Made by a program: the position numbers and the translations under genes. Under the pieces are notes generated by a model that was not told where the DNA came from, did not search any database, and saw only the letters and a list, made by a program, of their open reading frames with translations. From Labia minor (Eukaryota > Arthropoda > Insecta > Dermaptera > Spongiphoridae): a stretch of DNA of 64,000 nucleotides. Location: positions 25,104,720-25,168,719 of the forward strand of contig OY720346.1 in assembly GCA_963082975.1 (NCBI GenBank). The letters run 5' to 3'. Numbering within the stretch: the first letter of the stretch is position 1; each line of letters begins with the position of its first letter. Below are positions 25,672 to 38,100 of the stretch, piece by piece.

Positions 25672-25867
25672 AATAAGTTGACCTGTGGCCAGGTCCGAAC
25701 CGACCCCGACGGTTTGAAAAATTAATTTCCAGCTACAGAAACAATTTCAAATAATTTTAATATATCTATTAATGTAATAAAAAACAGATATGAATATAAC
25801 ATAAATATTTTTAATTTTATTTTATTTATAATATATATGTAAGACCAGGCTGTGACCTGGTCGGTAA
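25672..25867 (-). mobile_element. Helentron/DINE-1-like element, copy B, internally deleted
   Basis: On the - strand the element begins TTACCGACC and jumps directly to the AGGTCACAGCCTGGTCTTACA segment that normally lies about 450 bp further in. It then continues to the usual 3' end with the GACCTGGCCACAGGTC hairpin and AACTTATT. The microsatellite, core and TGACGTCA sites are lost. Confidence 0.75.
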
Positions 25868-28655
25868 AAATGAATAAATAATTACAATCATTAGAATGAA
25901 TATACAAACTATTTTATTTTCGTTATACGATAATTAATAAATAAAATTTACATTTAATAGATTCAATCAGGAAACGGATATTTAATATACCATACGACAT
26001 AGACATGTTTTAATTGAACTTAAAGCGAACAGTGAATAAGAAAGCACGTTAATTGAATAAATAGACTCCTGTCAAATTTTGCTGTTAATTAATTAACTTT
26101 AATTATTAATATTACTAATTAATAGTTTACTATATAGCTTGTTAATTAATGTTAAATATATTAAAAAAAATAAAATTTAACCAAAAGATTTAATAATATT
26201 TGTAAAATAACTTTAAACATGAGATTTTTATTTATCTTTTATCATACATCATACTCTATAACTATCTTTAAAATATAAATAAAATAATATAATAAATTTA
26301 GAGTAAATATATCAATTATAATTATAATTGTAAAAGTTAATAATAGAATGTCTTCTAAAATTTTCCATCAATCCAATTTCTTAATTTAATAATTTATATT
26401 TTTATTTATTCAATTTTTATAAATTGATTTATTTATAATTTAATTTGTTGGATTAATACAGAGAGATTTACTAATTATATAATGATATATAATATTGTTT
26501 TATTTTTTTTTTTAATTTTCTTCCAATTATTGAATTCATCTCAAAGGGTCAAACACGCAATTTTCTCTTATTCAGCCAATCTATTGTTATCCTCCGATCG
26601 CATTCTTGATCTCTTCAACGATTTCATGTCCTAAATCTATTTAGAAAGCACCTTTATCCCGGTTCTTTTGAGCTATCGGAAACGATCGAAGCCTAATGGT
26701 ATTTGTAGTTGACTTGGAAGCTCAATTCTATTTAATCCATTTCCACTGAATTTTATTCATCTTTAAATTAATTCTAATTATCATCAATTGGAATACAATT
26801 CTCTAACTCTTCTGATTGATCATGGGTTATATATATAATATTTATCTATCTCTGTGATATTACCATCGTCGAAAGTTGCACATTCCTTCAACCACCCAAT
26901 TTTGTGAACCACCTCCATCCAATTCTTATTCATTTCCAATTCCCTCCTATATATTTATATTACCTATCCACATATTATTTCCTAATTGGTCTCCATAAAA
27001 ATTCCTCGCTAGATTTCATAAATGAATAAAGATCATATGATTTTCCTTTTTATGGAAAACCCTCCATTCCCTTATGGTTCCCTTGTTTCTCAGTTCATAA
27101 ATTCTGTGAATTACACTGAAATAATAAACCATGGGCCACAACCAATATTGTCAATATAATCTTCAAAATGTTAATTTTATAATTATTTTGATAATAACTA
27201 TATTAAATGAATAGTATTGTAATATTTATATTATTATCATAATTATTTATATTATTGTTCTTATTATTCCATTTATATGTGAATTTGAATTCCAGAATAA
27301 CATTCTCAAATATTTTTTATAATTTTAGTTAATGTTAATAAAAACAAATTCAAATTTAGTATTTTGAATATAAATCTAAAGTGAGGGGATACGAGGAAAT
27401 TTATCTTTCAATTATACTCATAAAGAAAGTCTCTCTGCGCCTCTAGAATCTGATGTTTACCTTATTTTATTAATACACTTCACTTTAACATAATAATATT
27501 ATTTTTAATATGTATATATATATATATATTCAAAATAAAAAATACTTAAAATATCCACATTTAATAGTGAAGAAACAGAATTTACAGAAGAGTATTTATT
27601 TTTAATTGATGTATATACAATACCTGACTAGGAAATCATATTCTAAGGTTGGGTACGAAAATCTCCATTTATTTAGTAATAAATACTAATCTTAATTTCT
27701 ATAAATTTTATATAATTGTTTAGAATTTAAAAATTTTAACAAATCTAAACTTTTCATACACTGGAGTTCAAAATGATGTAACTTTTTAAATTTTTCTCTC
27801 TACCTGTAAGTCTCTCTTATATAGCTCTAAAATAAAAAATGATTAGGCTGATAATCTATATAGCGATAGCTAAATGAATATCTTGAAATAAAAGTAATGC
27901 AATCCATCCAAAGTTCCGAAATCGGGATTTCAATGGAAATTACATGTTTTGATGGCCCCTGAATCCAAAATAAAACAATTCGCTCCACTAACATTGCAAT
28001 TCAATATATGAAGATATATGATTTTACAGAAATTGCTTCCAAGAATATGTATATATTAATATTTAAATTTAAATCTTTATCTATTTTTATTTATTTAATT
28101 TTTTTTTGTTAATATAAAAATTAATTATTAAATATTTTTAATAAATTTAAATATTCTCTTTAATAACTGATGTCATTAAAGTCATGTAATGTCTCGCAAC
28201 AGTTATTTTTGCTTCATTTGTGTCAAAGTAATACACAAAAAGTTAATATTATTTACATTCTATTTAATTCCATTGAAGAGTCATTGATGTCCAGTAATAA
28301 TAAAGACATTAATCATATTAATTTGAAGATAAATTCAATAGTTGTGTGTATGTTTGATGAATTGAAAAAAACAAATGTTTTAAAAAAAATTTGAATATTT
28401 TTTTTTAAATTAAAATCTAAAACAAATTTGATAGCACAAAAATATTTAGAGTAGTCAAATTTTGTCGAAGGGTGAAGAATATGATGCACTCTAGTGGCAT
28501 TTACTGGTGATTTATAAGAAAATTCATCCAATTTAATCTGTTTAACAATCTATATCTAACAATGTTCATAGTGTTCGGTATGACGGTATAGAAGTTAATG
28601 TGCTTTGGCGCGATCTAGTGTCGAGTTGGAACAATTAAAAATTGAATTTAAATTT
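25868..28655. other. AT-rich non-coding stretch with a LINE tail relic
   Basis: At about 26843-26900 the sequence TCTATCTCTGTGA...TCGAAAGTTGC resembles the reverse complement of the LINE 3' end seen at 20494, with little else preserved. A (TA)n run is near 27511-27530. ORFs at 28170-28394 and 28313-28531 overlap on opposite strands and resemble nothing known. Confidence 0.45.
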
Positions 28656-29330
28656 TTACCGACCGACGATAGTAAGGGAGGTATTGTTTTCACACCAAAT
28701 TTCACATGTGGAGATTTTTACATATCTCCACGAATCATGCATTTTCTTAACAGAAAAAAGTATTTTTAGCATGATGTCTGTCCGTCCGTCTGTCCGTCTG
28801 TCCGTCCGTCTGTCCGTCCGTCTGTCCGTCCGTATAGATGTGTACAGCCTGAACGGCTTAACGGATTTTGATGAAATTTGGTATATTTACTTAATGCATC
28901 AGTGGGATGAATTGATCAACTTTTGGTGCAAATCCGGAAACCGGAAGTGGTAGTATTAGCGATCGACGATAAGAAGGGAAGGGTTATTTTCGCACCAAAT
29001 TTCACATAAGGAGATTTTTTAACATATCACCACGAATGTATTGGTTTTATCCTCGGGAAAAATCATCTTCATTATGTTTTTCTTAATTTAAAATTATATA
29101 ACGTCACCCAGCCCTTCATGACGTCATAGCCTCGGGTAACGCCGGCAACGCCGGCTACTTCAGCTATATATTATAAATAAAATAAAATTACAAATATTTA
29201 TGTTATATCCATATCTGTTTTTTATTACATTAATAGATATATTAAAATTATTTGAAATTGTTTCTGTAGCTGGAAATTAATTTATTTCAAACCGTCGGTC
29301 GGTTCGGACCTGGCCACAGGTCAACTTATT
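28656..29330 (+). mobile_element. Helentron/DINE-1-like element, copy C
   Basis: This copy has both ends. It starts TTACCGACCGACGATAG, carries a long GTCC/GTCT microsatellite (about 28776-28831), the core GTATAGATGTGTACAGCC and a TGACGTCA at 29119-29126; the first of the usual pair is mutated. Near 29132-29165 it has a GC-rich patch with two CGCCGGC repeats not seen in other copies. It ends with the hairpin GACCTGGCCACAGGTC (29307-29322) and AACTTATT. The predicted 103-codon ORF across it is only the repeat read in one frame. Confidence 0.8.
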
Positions 29331-32089
29331 AATTCAGTAATTATAATACTAATAATTAATTACGTTATAAAATGCATTTTATAAAATTTAATTTTTATTG
29401 AAATATTTTTTTTTCAAGTTCACTAATTTTCGTTTTAATTAATAAAAATGAATATATTTTCAATTAATTCTTTATTAGAGAATGTCTGAGGGATGATTTC
29501 GGTTGAAACTTTCGAATATTCCTCTTCATGATTATTTTAGTTATTTCAGTTTTGAAATCATTCCAAAATAATAATAATTTTGTCTCCATATATTATATTT
29601 ATTGTACTTACTGAACTTCAAATTCAGTTATGTTTTGTCTTATAACCATTATATTTCTCAAAGTTATCCCCCGACAATTGCCATTATTCTAAAAAGATTT
29701 GAAAAAAATGTTTTATATAAAAAATAGAAAAAATAGCTATTTTTTTAAAAATAATTGTAAATTTTTCTTATATTTATTGTTTTTGTACTATCATTGTCAT
29801 ATTATACCATCCACCAGGCATCATAAGAAGTTTGCGCAATCTATGGTTTAGTGTTTATTAATTACTATATTTGATAAACGGTGTTAATTATAAAATCGAA
29901 GTCGAAAACAAAAAAACCTTGTAGGCAATTTAAAAAATTATTAAAGAATTTTAAAATTAAAAAATAATATTATTAAATTAGACCAAATTAATCTATTTTA
30001 AATTTTTAAGGATGAGAAAAGTAGAATTTAAGTTGCTCAATTAATTTAGACGTATGTATGGTCGGCAAACTCAGACCAAGTTAGAGAACTTGATAACTTT
30101 CTTAAATTTCTTCAAAAGGCTGGAGGAGGGTGGCGTCTATAACTTCTAAATATTAATTACCCTGAAGGGCACATAAAAAATAAATCAATACATTTGAAAA
30201 TGAATGTTTAAATTAACATTATTAAATGTTTATATATTTAAATTTAGTTATAGTTTTTATTATTTTATTCAAATATTATAGCTTTTTCGATGATAAGAAA
30301 AATGAATATAAAATGTCTATTAAATAGTATTAGTTATATATATTACATTATTACATAGGTCTCGTACAATATTGGTTAGAATTAATTTATTGATTAAATT
30401 AACAAACGATGAAGAAAACAAAGGGAAAATTAAGGAAATAAACAGATTGTAACAAGCTAAATGTAATGTTATTATATAACCTTTCAAGAAATTATTATAC
30501 ACCACTCAAAGTTTATGGAGGGAGAAGCCCTCTGTCTAGAAAAGCGCGCCAACACCGGTCTCAGCAGTTATTAATTAAATTAAAAATTCTAAATTACCTC
30601 GGAAAAATTAATCTAAATAATAATGAAAAATAATCAATATTTCATTACATTTATTTCTATATACCTTAATAATTATAACATAAGTTTATTTCTATTTTAT
30701 TGAGTTTTATTATAAAATTTTAATTTGAACACAATTTGTTTATTTTCAAAATAAAACCAATATTGTAATACATAAATAAAATCAATTCTATGTAATCTAT
30801 CTGTTTGGCTAATAGTTAATTTTCTAATGAGTCTATTTAGTGATTAATAACGTTATCCGATTCCTTTCTTGAGAATCACTTCCGGCGTAGTCCCCGAGAC
30901 CGCAAACAACACATTAAATTAAGGGTATGCATGTAGTCTGTAAGCGTAAATGAACCGGGGTCTGAATTTATAGTTAACGGTTACAGCTGGAAGGAAAATG
31001 ATCTAAACACTTTTTTATAGTGAATGAACATAATATAGGGTTAATTGAGTGATGGGTCTGTTTGTTTAGGATTTTCGGAATAATTCTCTAGAGAGCTTTT
31101 TATAAGTTAGAATATTCAATATAAGGCTACTGAATTATTAATTATAGAAAAATATATATAATTCTAAATATCATAATAAAATAAGTCAATTCGCATATTC
31201 ATGTGATTCACTGCAACTCCCAATCCGATCCTCAAATCTGACCCAGTCAAAGAGTTTGAACACCTCTGATTTTAAGCAAAAATTATAAATAGTGGATCAA
31301 ATGCTTTATTTGATATTATGAACTTTTCTTTGATGTTTCAAAAAAAATATTTCGGATATTCTAGATTAATTGAGTATTATTATGGCTAAATTTATTGAAA
31401 TTTTTCTTTAATTATTATTTTTAATTAATATTAATTATAAAAATAAATTGTTATTCAAAAGTAATATATGTAGAATTTATTGTTAATAATAATAACATTC
31501 ATACAAATATAATGTTTTCCAAACCTTGAATCATGTCTTGGACATTTATATATCTATTATTTGGTGGATCAATACTAACCCTCCTAGTCGGCACTTCCCA
31601 TAAGCAATTAATAAAGTTTGCCGTCGATAGCTCCCCTACAAATTCATTATGCCATTGATCAGAAATCTTATCTCCCTTTTTGTATGGTTTTGTCCGATCT
31701 TAGAAATTAAATAGATAAGTCAAAAGAGGGTAGGTTATTACAATGGTAGGCGAGTATTTAATTGTTTTCTTATTACCACCAATAACCAATGCTTGATCTG
31801 AAATTTGTTTTTTAAATTTTAAAAAATTATTATTTACTAACTAGGGAACAACTAATTTAAGAGTTACGAAATTAAAAATTACTTATAGAAATTTTGAAGA
31901 TTTTGAGCTACTAACAACCCCATAGTTTAATTTGAATAATTTTAATTAATATTATATGAATAACTGGAATGATTTCTCTTGTAATTTATTAATAATGAAT
32001 AAATATTTCAAAAAAATAAATTTCATCTTGTGAGATAGATTCTTGTTAATTTATAACTTGAAATATATTTATATATACTTATACTAACT

Positions 32090-32120
<31 letters not shown>

Positions 32121-34998
32121 GTATTTTTGTTTGTTTGTGGAAGTATTATTAGATCCAAACTGTTTATAAAAATATACAATAATGATTATTTGAATGGATT
32201 AGAAAGGGCTAGGATCATTAGGAAATTATTTTTAAGATTAGAAAACCAATCACAGATGATTGTTCTTTAAGCTCATTTAATTACATCTCACCCTCCTCTT
32301 CGTAAATCACAAGCTTTGGTATAATGTCTCTGTCCATTAATTTAATGTAAATTATGATCGACACCTCGGGGGAGATGAATCATTAGCTTAATTGACCAAT
32401 AATAGCACTAGGTAAACTCATGTTAATTTATACGGATTTTATTTATTCACGTTTAAAGATAATAAAGACTAATTCGAATTATTATTGCTTATACTCAATA
32501 TATACCCATATAAATACTATTAATTATTCATAATTTTTATAATTTTTTTGAACAATTTATTTATCCATGAGATGTGCTAGTTAATAAAAGTTAAAGCCCC
32601 TGTCAAGTATGCAACCAATCTAACAAATTAGACAATTTTATTTCATACTTTTTTAATTAGATCAATCGTAAATTATGTATCTCATGATTCTTGAAGTGAC
32701 ATATTTAAATTTAAATTAATTTTAACAAATTATGAAAAGTTGTTATAAAATCTTTTAAAATAATGCTAATATGAAATATATAATGAATTATTTTATTTTA
32801 ATTTTACAAAGCAATTTATAACAAAAAGTAAAGTTTAATTAAAGGGAAAATATAGTTTATTTAAAGGAATTCACATATAAATTCTAAAAAAAAAATTATA
32901 TTCGAAATATGTAATTTAGTCATTTTTCATTTTTATTTTGGAATTTAAATTTAAAATCTGAATGACTTTTTATTAGATATTAAGCTGAAATAAAAAAATA
33001 TCTAGGGATCAATTATCACTTCATATAAATTCTTTAATTTCACGATAAATTTAAAATTCCAAAAATCCTATAATTTTAATGGATTTCCATGAATTCCTTT
33101 TCCTTTCATTTCCTTTATTGATTTCCATTCTCAATATAATTTAAGTGCATTTCGATTTTATTTCATACAAAAAAAAGCATTTGAATATAAATAGCCCCTA
33201 TCACTTTATAAAATATAAAATATTATATCTATTAAGAATTATATTTTGTTTTGTTCTTTGAATTCAAATAAATTTAAATTTCAAATTAAAATTTATCAGA
33301 TATTTAGAATCTAATTGTTTTGTGTTTGAAAATATATTTTATTGGGGGATTTACATCTCTTTTTTTATTTTTCAATTATCAAATATAAATATATTATAAT
33401 CAATAAAATCTAATCATATATATATATATTATTCTATATTCCCAATAAAATATAAATAAGTAGTTCTGTCTACCCCTAATTAGATATAGACAACTTAACG
33501 ATATATATAAATATTCTAAGTATATATATATATATATTTTGTCTAAAAAAGAAAATTAAAATATTAATAATACATTATAAGACTTTCACATATTGTTTAG
33601 TTAAATATAAATTGAGTTGTATTTTAAATTTTTTCGGCATTATTAAAAATTTAAAACTTCCTCTTTTGGTTTTATATTATATTTAATGGAGTTATAAGAT
33701 AATTTTCTATCTATACTTAATATAAAAATATATGCTTTAAAACACTAATTGTACTATTTGAAATTTTTTTTCATAAATTATAATTTAATATTTTTTATAT
33801 TTATTTATTTAAACTTATTGATTAATCTAAATATGTATTTTTTTTATTAATGATAAGAATTAAGACAAGTAGTCTAAAATAAGTTTCTTAAAATAATGAT
33901 GGCCTTCTGTGTATAAATCTCCAATTAATCTATACTCAAGCAGTGACACCTTAAACAAGCATTGCTATTCATAAATTATCAATAGATTACAAGACAAATT
34001 ACTTATTTTGTTTTTATACCCCTTTATCATGAAAAAATATAAACATTTATCATCATATTGATTTCTTTGTTTCAGATCGGACATCTTGGTGGTTAGTGAC
34101 GTTATACAGAGCAAGAGCCTATGTAATCTTGTTATGGTTAGTAATAAATATATATATAATATTAACAATTGAAAACAGATAAATAATCTACATATACTTA
34201 CGTCAGTTGAAATAAAACCTCTCAAGCTACTTTTAAAAATAATCTATTAAATGATTAATAAATTATATATTACAATTAATAGATAAAATATATTTAGATG
34301 GTGAAGGAGTTTTTCAAATTTTTTTATTGAAAAATAAATATGAGAAAAATTTTAATATTTTTCATCATTTGTTTTAAATTAATATTTTTATCTATCCCGA
34401 TATTGGAACACTGCCGGAATATACTCAATCTTTGACAGATACATCATGCAGAAATCATTTTTAGTTTATAACGATTTTGAATTTTTCAAATGTAATTTAT
34501 CAGATTGTGAATCAATGTTAAAATAGTTATAATAAACTTAACAGAATACGTAGATAAGCAAAATTATTGCTCTAGTTATATAAAAGTTATATTTGGCCAC
34601 AATTTACTATCAAATTAACAAAGAAGACAAACTATTATGTAAAAATAAATCATAAATTTTCTTTAAACAAAAAGAATGAATAAAATAAAATTATTATTAA
34701 AATAAAAAAATTTGTAAGGATTTGCCCAAAACGTTATCAAATAAATAATGATTGTTATCTATTTTTTAAATTTTTTATTTATATTAATATATTTTAATTA
34801 AGTATTATCATTTTAGTGCGTCTTGATCTATTTACATTTTAATATAAAAATAATTCATCATATACGGAGAAAACAAAATAATAAATATTATTTATTTTTT
34901 TTTGAATGTATTTTGAATTTGAATCTTTATAAAGATCTTACAAACTATTTATTTATTTTTAATACTAATTTGTAAGAATAAATTTTATGATTTTTTAG
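29331..34998. other. AT-rich stretch upstream of the adaptor gene
   Basis: No coding exon could be supported, although the 5' exon(s) of the gene at 34999 may lie here or further upstream. GC-richer patches occur at 30520-30570 and 30850-30990. A weak exon-like segment with acceptor TTTGTTTCAG lies at about 34076-34137 but has no recognisable product. (AT)n runs are at about 32092-32117, 33420 and 33525. Confidence 0.4.
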
Positions 34999-35180
34999 GA
35001 GGCGACCCCTGAGACGCCTGCAGCTGCATCCATTCCGGCTGCTCCGTCTCCAGGCGGCGACCCGTCTACGTCGGCACCAACTCCGACGGCAGCGCCTCAC
35101 CCTTCATCGCCGAATCCTGAAGCCGCTCATTTGAAGAAGGCATTGGAACTCGAACTTTCACTCGACTCACGAGATCTAAG
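34999..35180 (+). CDS. BCAR3: Adaptor gene exon 1 (first visible)
   Basis: Acceptor TTTTTTAG precedes GAGGCG; donor AAG|GTGTAT follows. The exon encodes an Ala/Pro/Ser-rich stretch (EATPETPAAASIPAAPSPGG...) and then the conserved pre-SH2 helix LKKALELELSLDSRDL. It ends in phase 2. It is strikingly GC-rich compared with the flanks. No in-frame ATG exists before the acceptor, so it is not the start exon. Confidence 0.88.
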
Positions 35181-38100
35181 GTGTATATTTTGAGATTTCT
35201 GAAATCTTAATAAAGATAAAAAATTATTATTATTTTCGAATTGAATTAAAATATAAATTTAACACACATTGATTTAACCTTCTCCACCCCTAATCACTCT
35301 TTGAAATAAAATGACTGAAGAATGAAATGAAAATGTATCAATCAAATCAATAAAACATAAATAATTAACGAAATAGAATAATTCCTAAGCTGCTATTGTC
35401 CTCGAAGCATTGCTTCAATTGCCCCTATTCTGTAATAGGTTGTTCAATAAGTTCGCTAATAGCTGCCGTGGAGGGATATTTTGCAGAACTTACGGAAAAC
35501 CACTAGAGTCAAGGGATCCATAAATTGAAGACCGTTGGAATAAGTCTATTGAAGTTGAGGGAAACTACGCTGAAAAATAAAGACATTTTTACAAATAAAA
35601 ATTGGTTTCTTCATTTCTGTTCCGCGAACTTATTGAACAACCTAATATGTTATTACCTCCATCCAGTACTTATCTTCTCTCAATTCCTTTTTGTCAGTCC
35701 ACTTCGTCTTTGAATAAATTTTTTCAATAGCCTTTTTATAAGTATTATATTAATTAATATATATATAAATATAAATGAAATGTTTATCGTTATTGAATTA
35801 ATTGTAATTTATTTTCAGATCACATGCCTGGTATCATGGACAAATTCCAAGATCAAGGGCTGAAGAGATCATTGACCGAGATGGCGATTTCTTGGTACGC
35901 GATTGCACTTCACAACCCGGAAATTATGTTCTTACCTGCAGATGTAAAAGCATGCCTCTACATTTTGTAATTAATAAGGTTAATAAAATTACTTTTACTA
36001 TTTTTTATAATCCCTTTCTTCAAAAATCATAACTCAAGAGTATAGCAATTGGTCTACGATTAAATTGAATATAAATTTTATTCAACTTTATTTTATTAAA
36101 TTATTCTTTTATAGAGTGTAATTCAACCAGAGACTGTTTATGAGAGAGTACAATTCCAGTTTGAAGATGAAGCATACGATACAGTACCTGATCTTATCAC
36201 ATTCTATGTGGGAAGTGGTCGACCTATCACTTTGGCCTCCGGTGCACGAATTCAAACACCTAGAAATCGAATCTACCCTCTCTCTTTTTATGCTACAAAA
36301 TATGGTTCACCTTTAAGTCCTGGGGGTCCTCTCAGGTATGTCTATTTATATTTATTAATTTTTTTTAAATTTTTTAAATACAATTCATTTTTTTTTAGGT
36401 ATAGTCCTTATAATTATAAATCGCCTGTACATTCACCACCAAGAAATAAACGTGAAATTCCGCCTCGGTTACCATCGAAAAAGCAACGAAGTCAATCATT
36501 GACACCTTCCGAAATGAATGGACGAGTGGCAACATTAATGCATCAAAGTTCTACAACGACGCCCGTCTCCTCAGAAACCAACCGGGAAGAACGAAGCTCG
36601 AGTGCAGATGGAGTTATTCAAAATTCGTCATTGATAAGGTTTGTATTTAATTTAAAGTATTAACGGGGTTTGTGATAAAGAGACCGTACGATTTTAAATA
36701 ATTATTATTATTAGTTATTATTGTACATGAAGAGAATTAAATATAATTAAATATAATTATTTTTTAAAATGAGATTGATATCAGAAAAACGCAAATATTA
36801 ATTTAGATTATATCAATTATTTTGTTTAATTTATTATAAATTTATCTATAAATCAAATTGTAGATGCTTTTAATGTTGATTGCAATCAAATACGTTTGTT
36901 TAATAAATAAACTTTAAAATTTAGAAATTAAAATAACTGAATAAAATTATATTAAAATGATGGTGATCATGTGATAGATAGGTGTAAAATGAAAATTTTT
37001 TATAGAAATAAGAGGATGGGGAATTTAATATTTTTAATTAAACAATATTTAAAACAATATAAAAATATGTCAACTTAACATTCGTTTGAATGAATTCAAA
37101 ATAATTATTTATTTGTTTTGGTAGTTATACAAGTAAATTAATCAATTTAAATTAATTTATATTAAATTTTAATATATATAAAGATAGCGTAGAAAAATTA
37201 ATCGACGCAGGAAAAGAGGTTGGGCTCGAAATTAATAGTGTTAAGACAAAATATTTAGTAGAAGAATATTATTAACACCCAAAATCTTAATATATAAAAC
37301 GTAGAATTTGAAAATGTAGAAAAATATAAATACTTAGGTTCTGTAATCACGAAGGATAATAATATTTGAGAATAATTTAAGGAAATTATAATACGCTTGT
37401 TTTCATGCAGTAAAGGGGCTTACCTCGTCGAAAATATATAAAACAATTATTTTGCCTGTTGAGAGGCATGGTCTATGACCCTGGGAGAGGAGAGTAGATT
37501 TAGAGTATTTGAGAATAGGATTAGCGATAAGCCCCTTTAATGCATAATAACAGGCCATACATTCCCTATTGTAACCTCGATTTAAATTCTTCTCGAATAT
37601 TATTATTTTTAAACAAATAGGATTCTTTGCAACATTTATGGTTCAAAGAAAGATGAGGTCACCGAGGAATGGCGGAGACCGCATAACGGGGAATTGCATA
37701 ACCCAGTGTTTCTCAACCTTTTAGTATTCACGGCCCAATTTTCAATCATAATTTTCATCGCGCCCCACACCATCAGAAATGTTTCAGAGCATCTCAAAAT
37801 CATCTGACCTTTTTTAGAACCATATTGAAATAAAGTCGGAAATTTTGTCTTGTATATGCACGCCCCCCCCCCCTCAAGGGGGCGCGCCCCACAGGTTGAG
37901 AATCACTGGCATAACCTCTATGCATCTTCATATATAGTTAGAGTAATAAAATCAAGAAGGTTACGATGAGCCGCACAGGTGGCAAAAATGAGGTTATAAT
38001 AGACTAGCGAAAAATATATTTGTGGGGAGACCGATTGGCAACGACCAGTTGGAAGCCCAATGACGCAGTGCGCGGATAATGTAGGAAGGGACGTTAGAGA

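Noticed and set aside
28642-28953. 103-codon ORF with a VRPSVRLSVRLSVR repeat
   Set aside because: It is the GTCC microsatellite of the Helentron-like element read in one frame.
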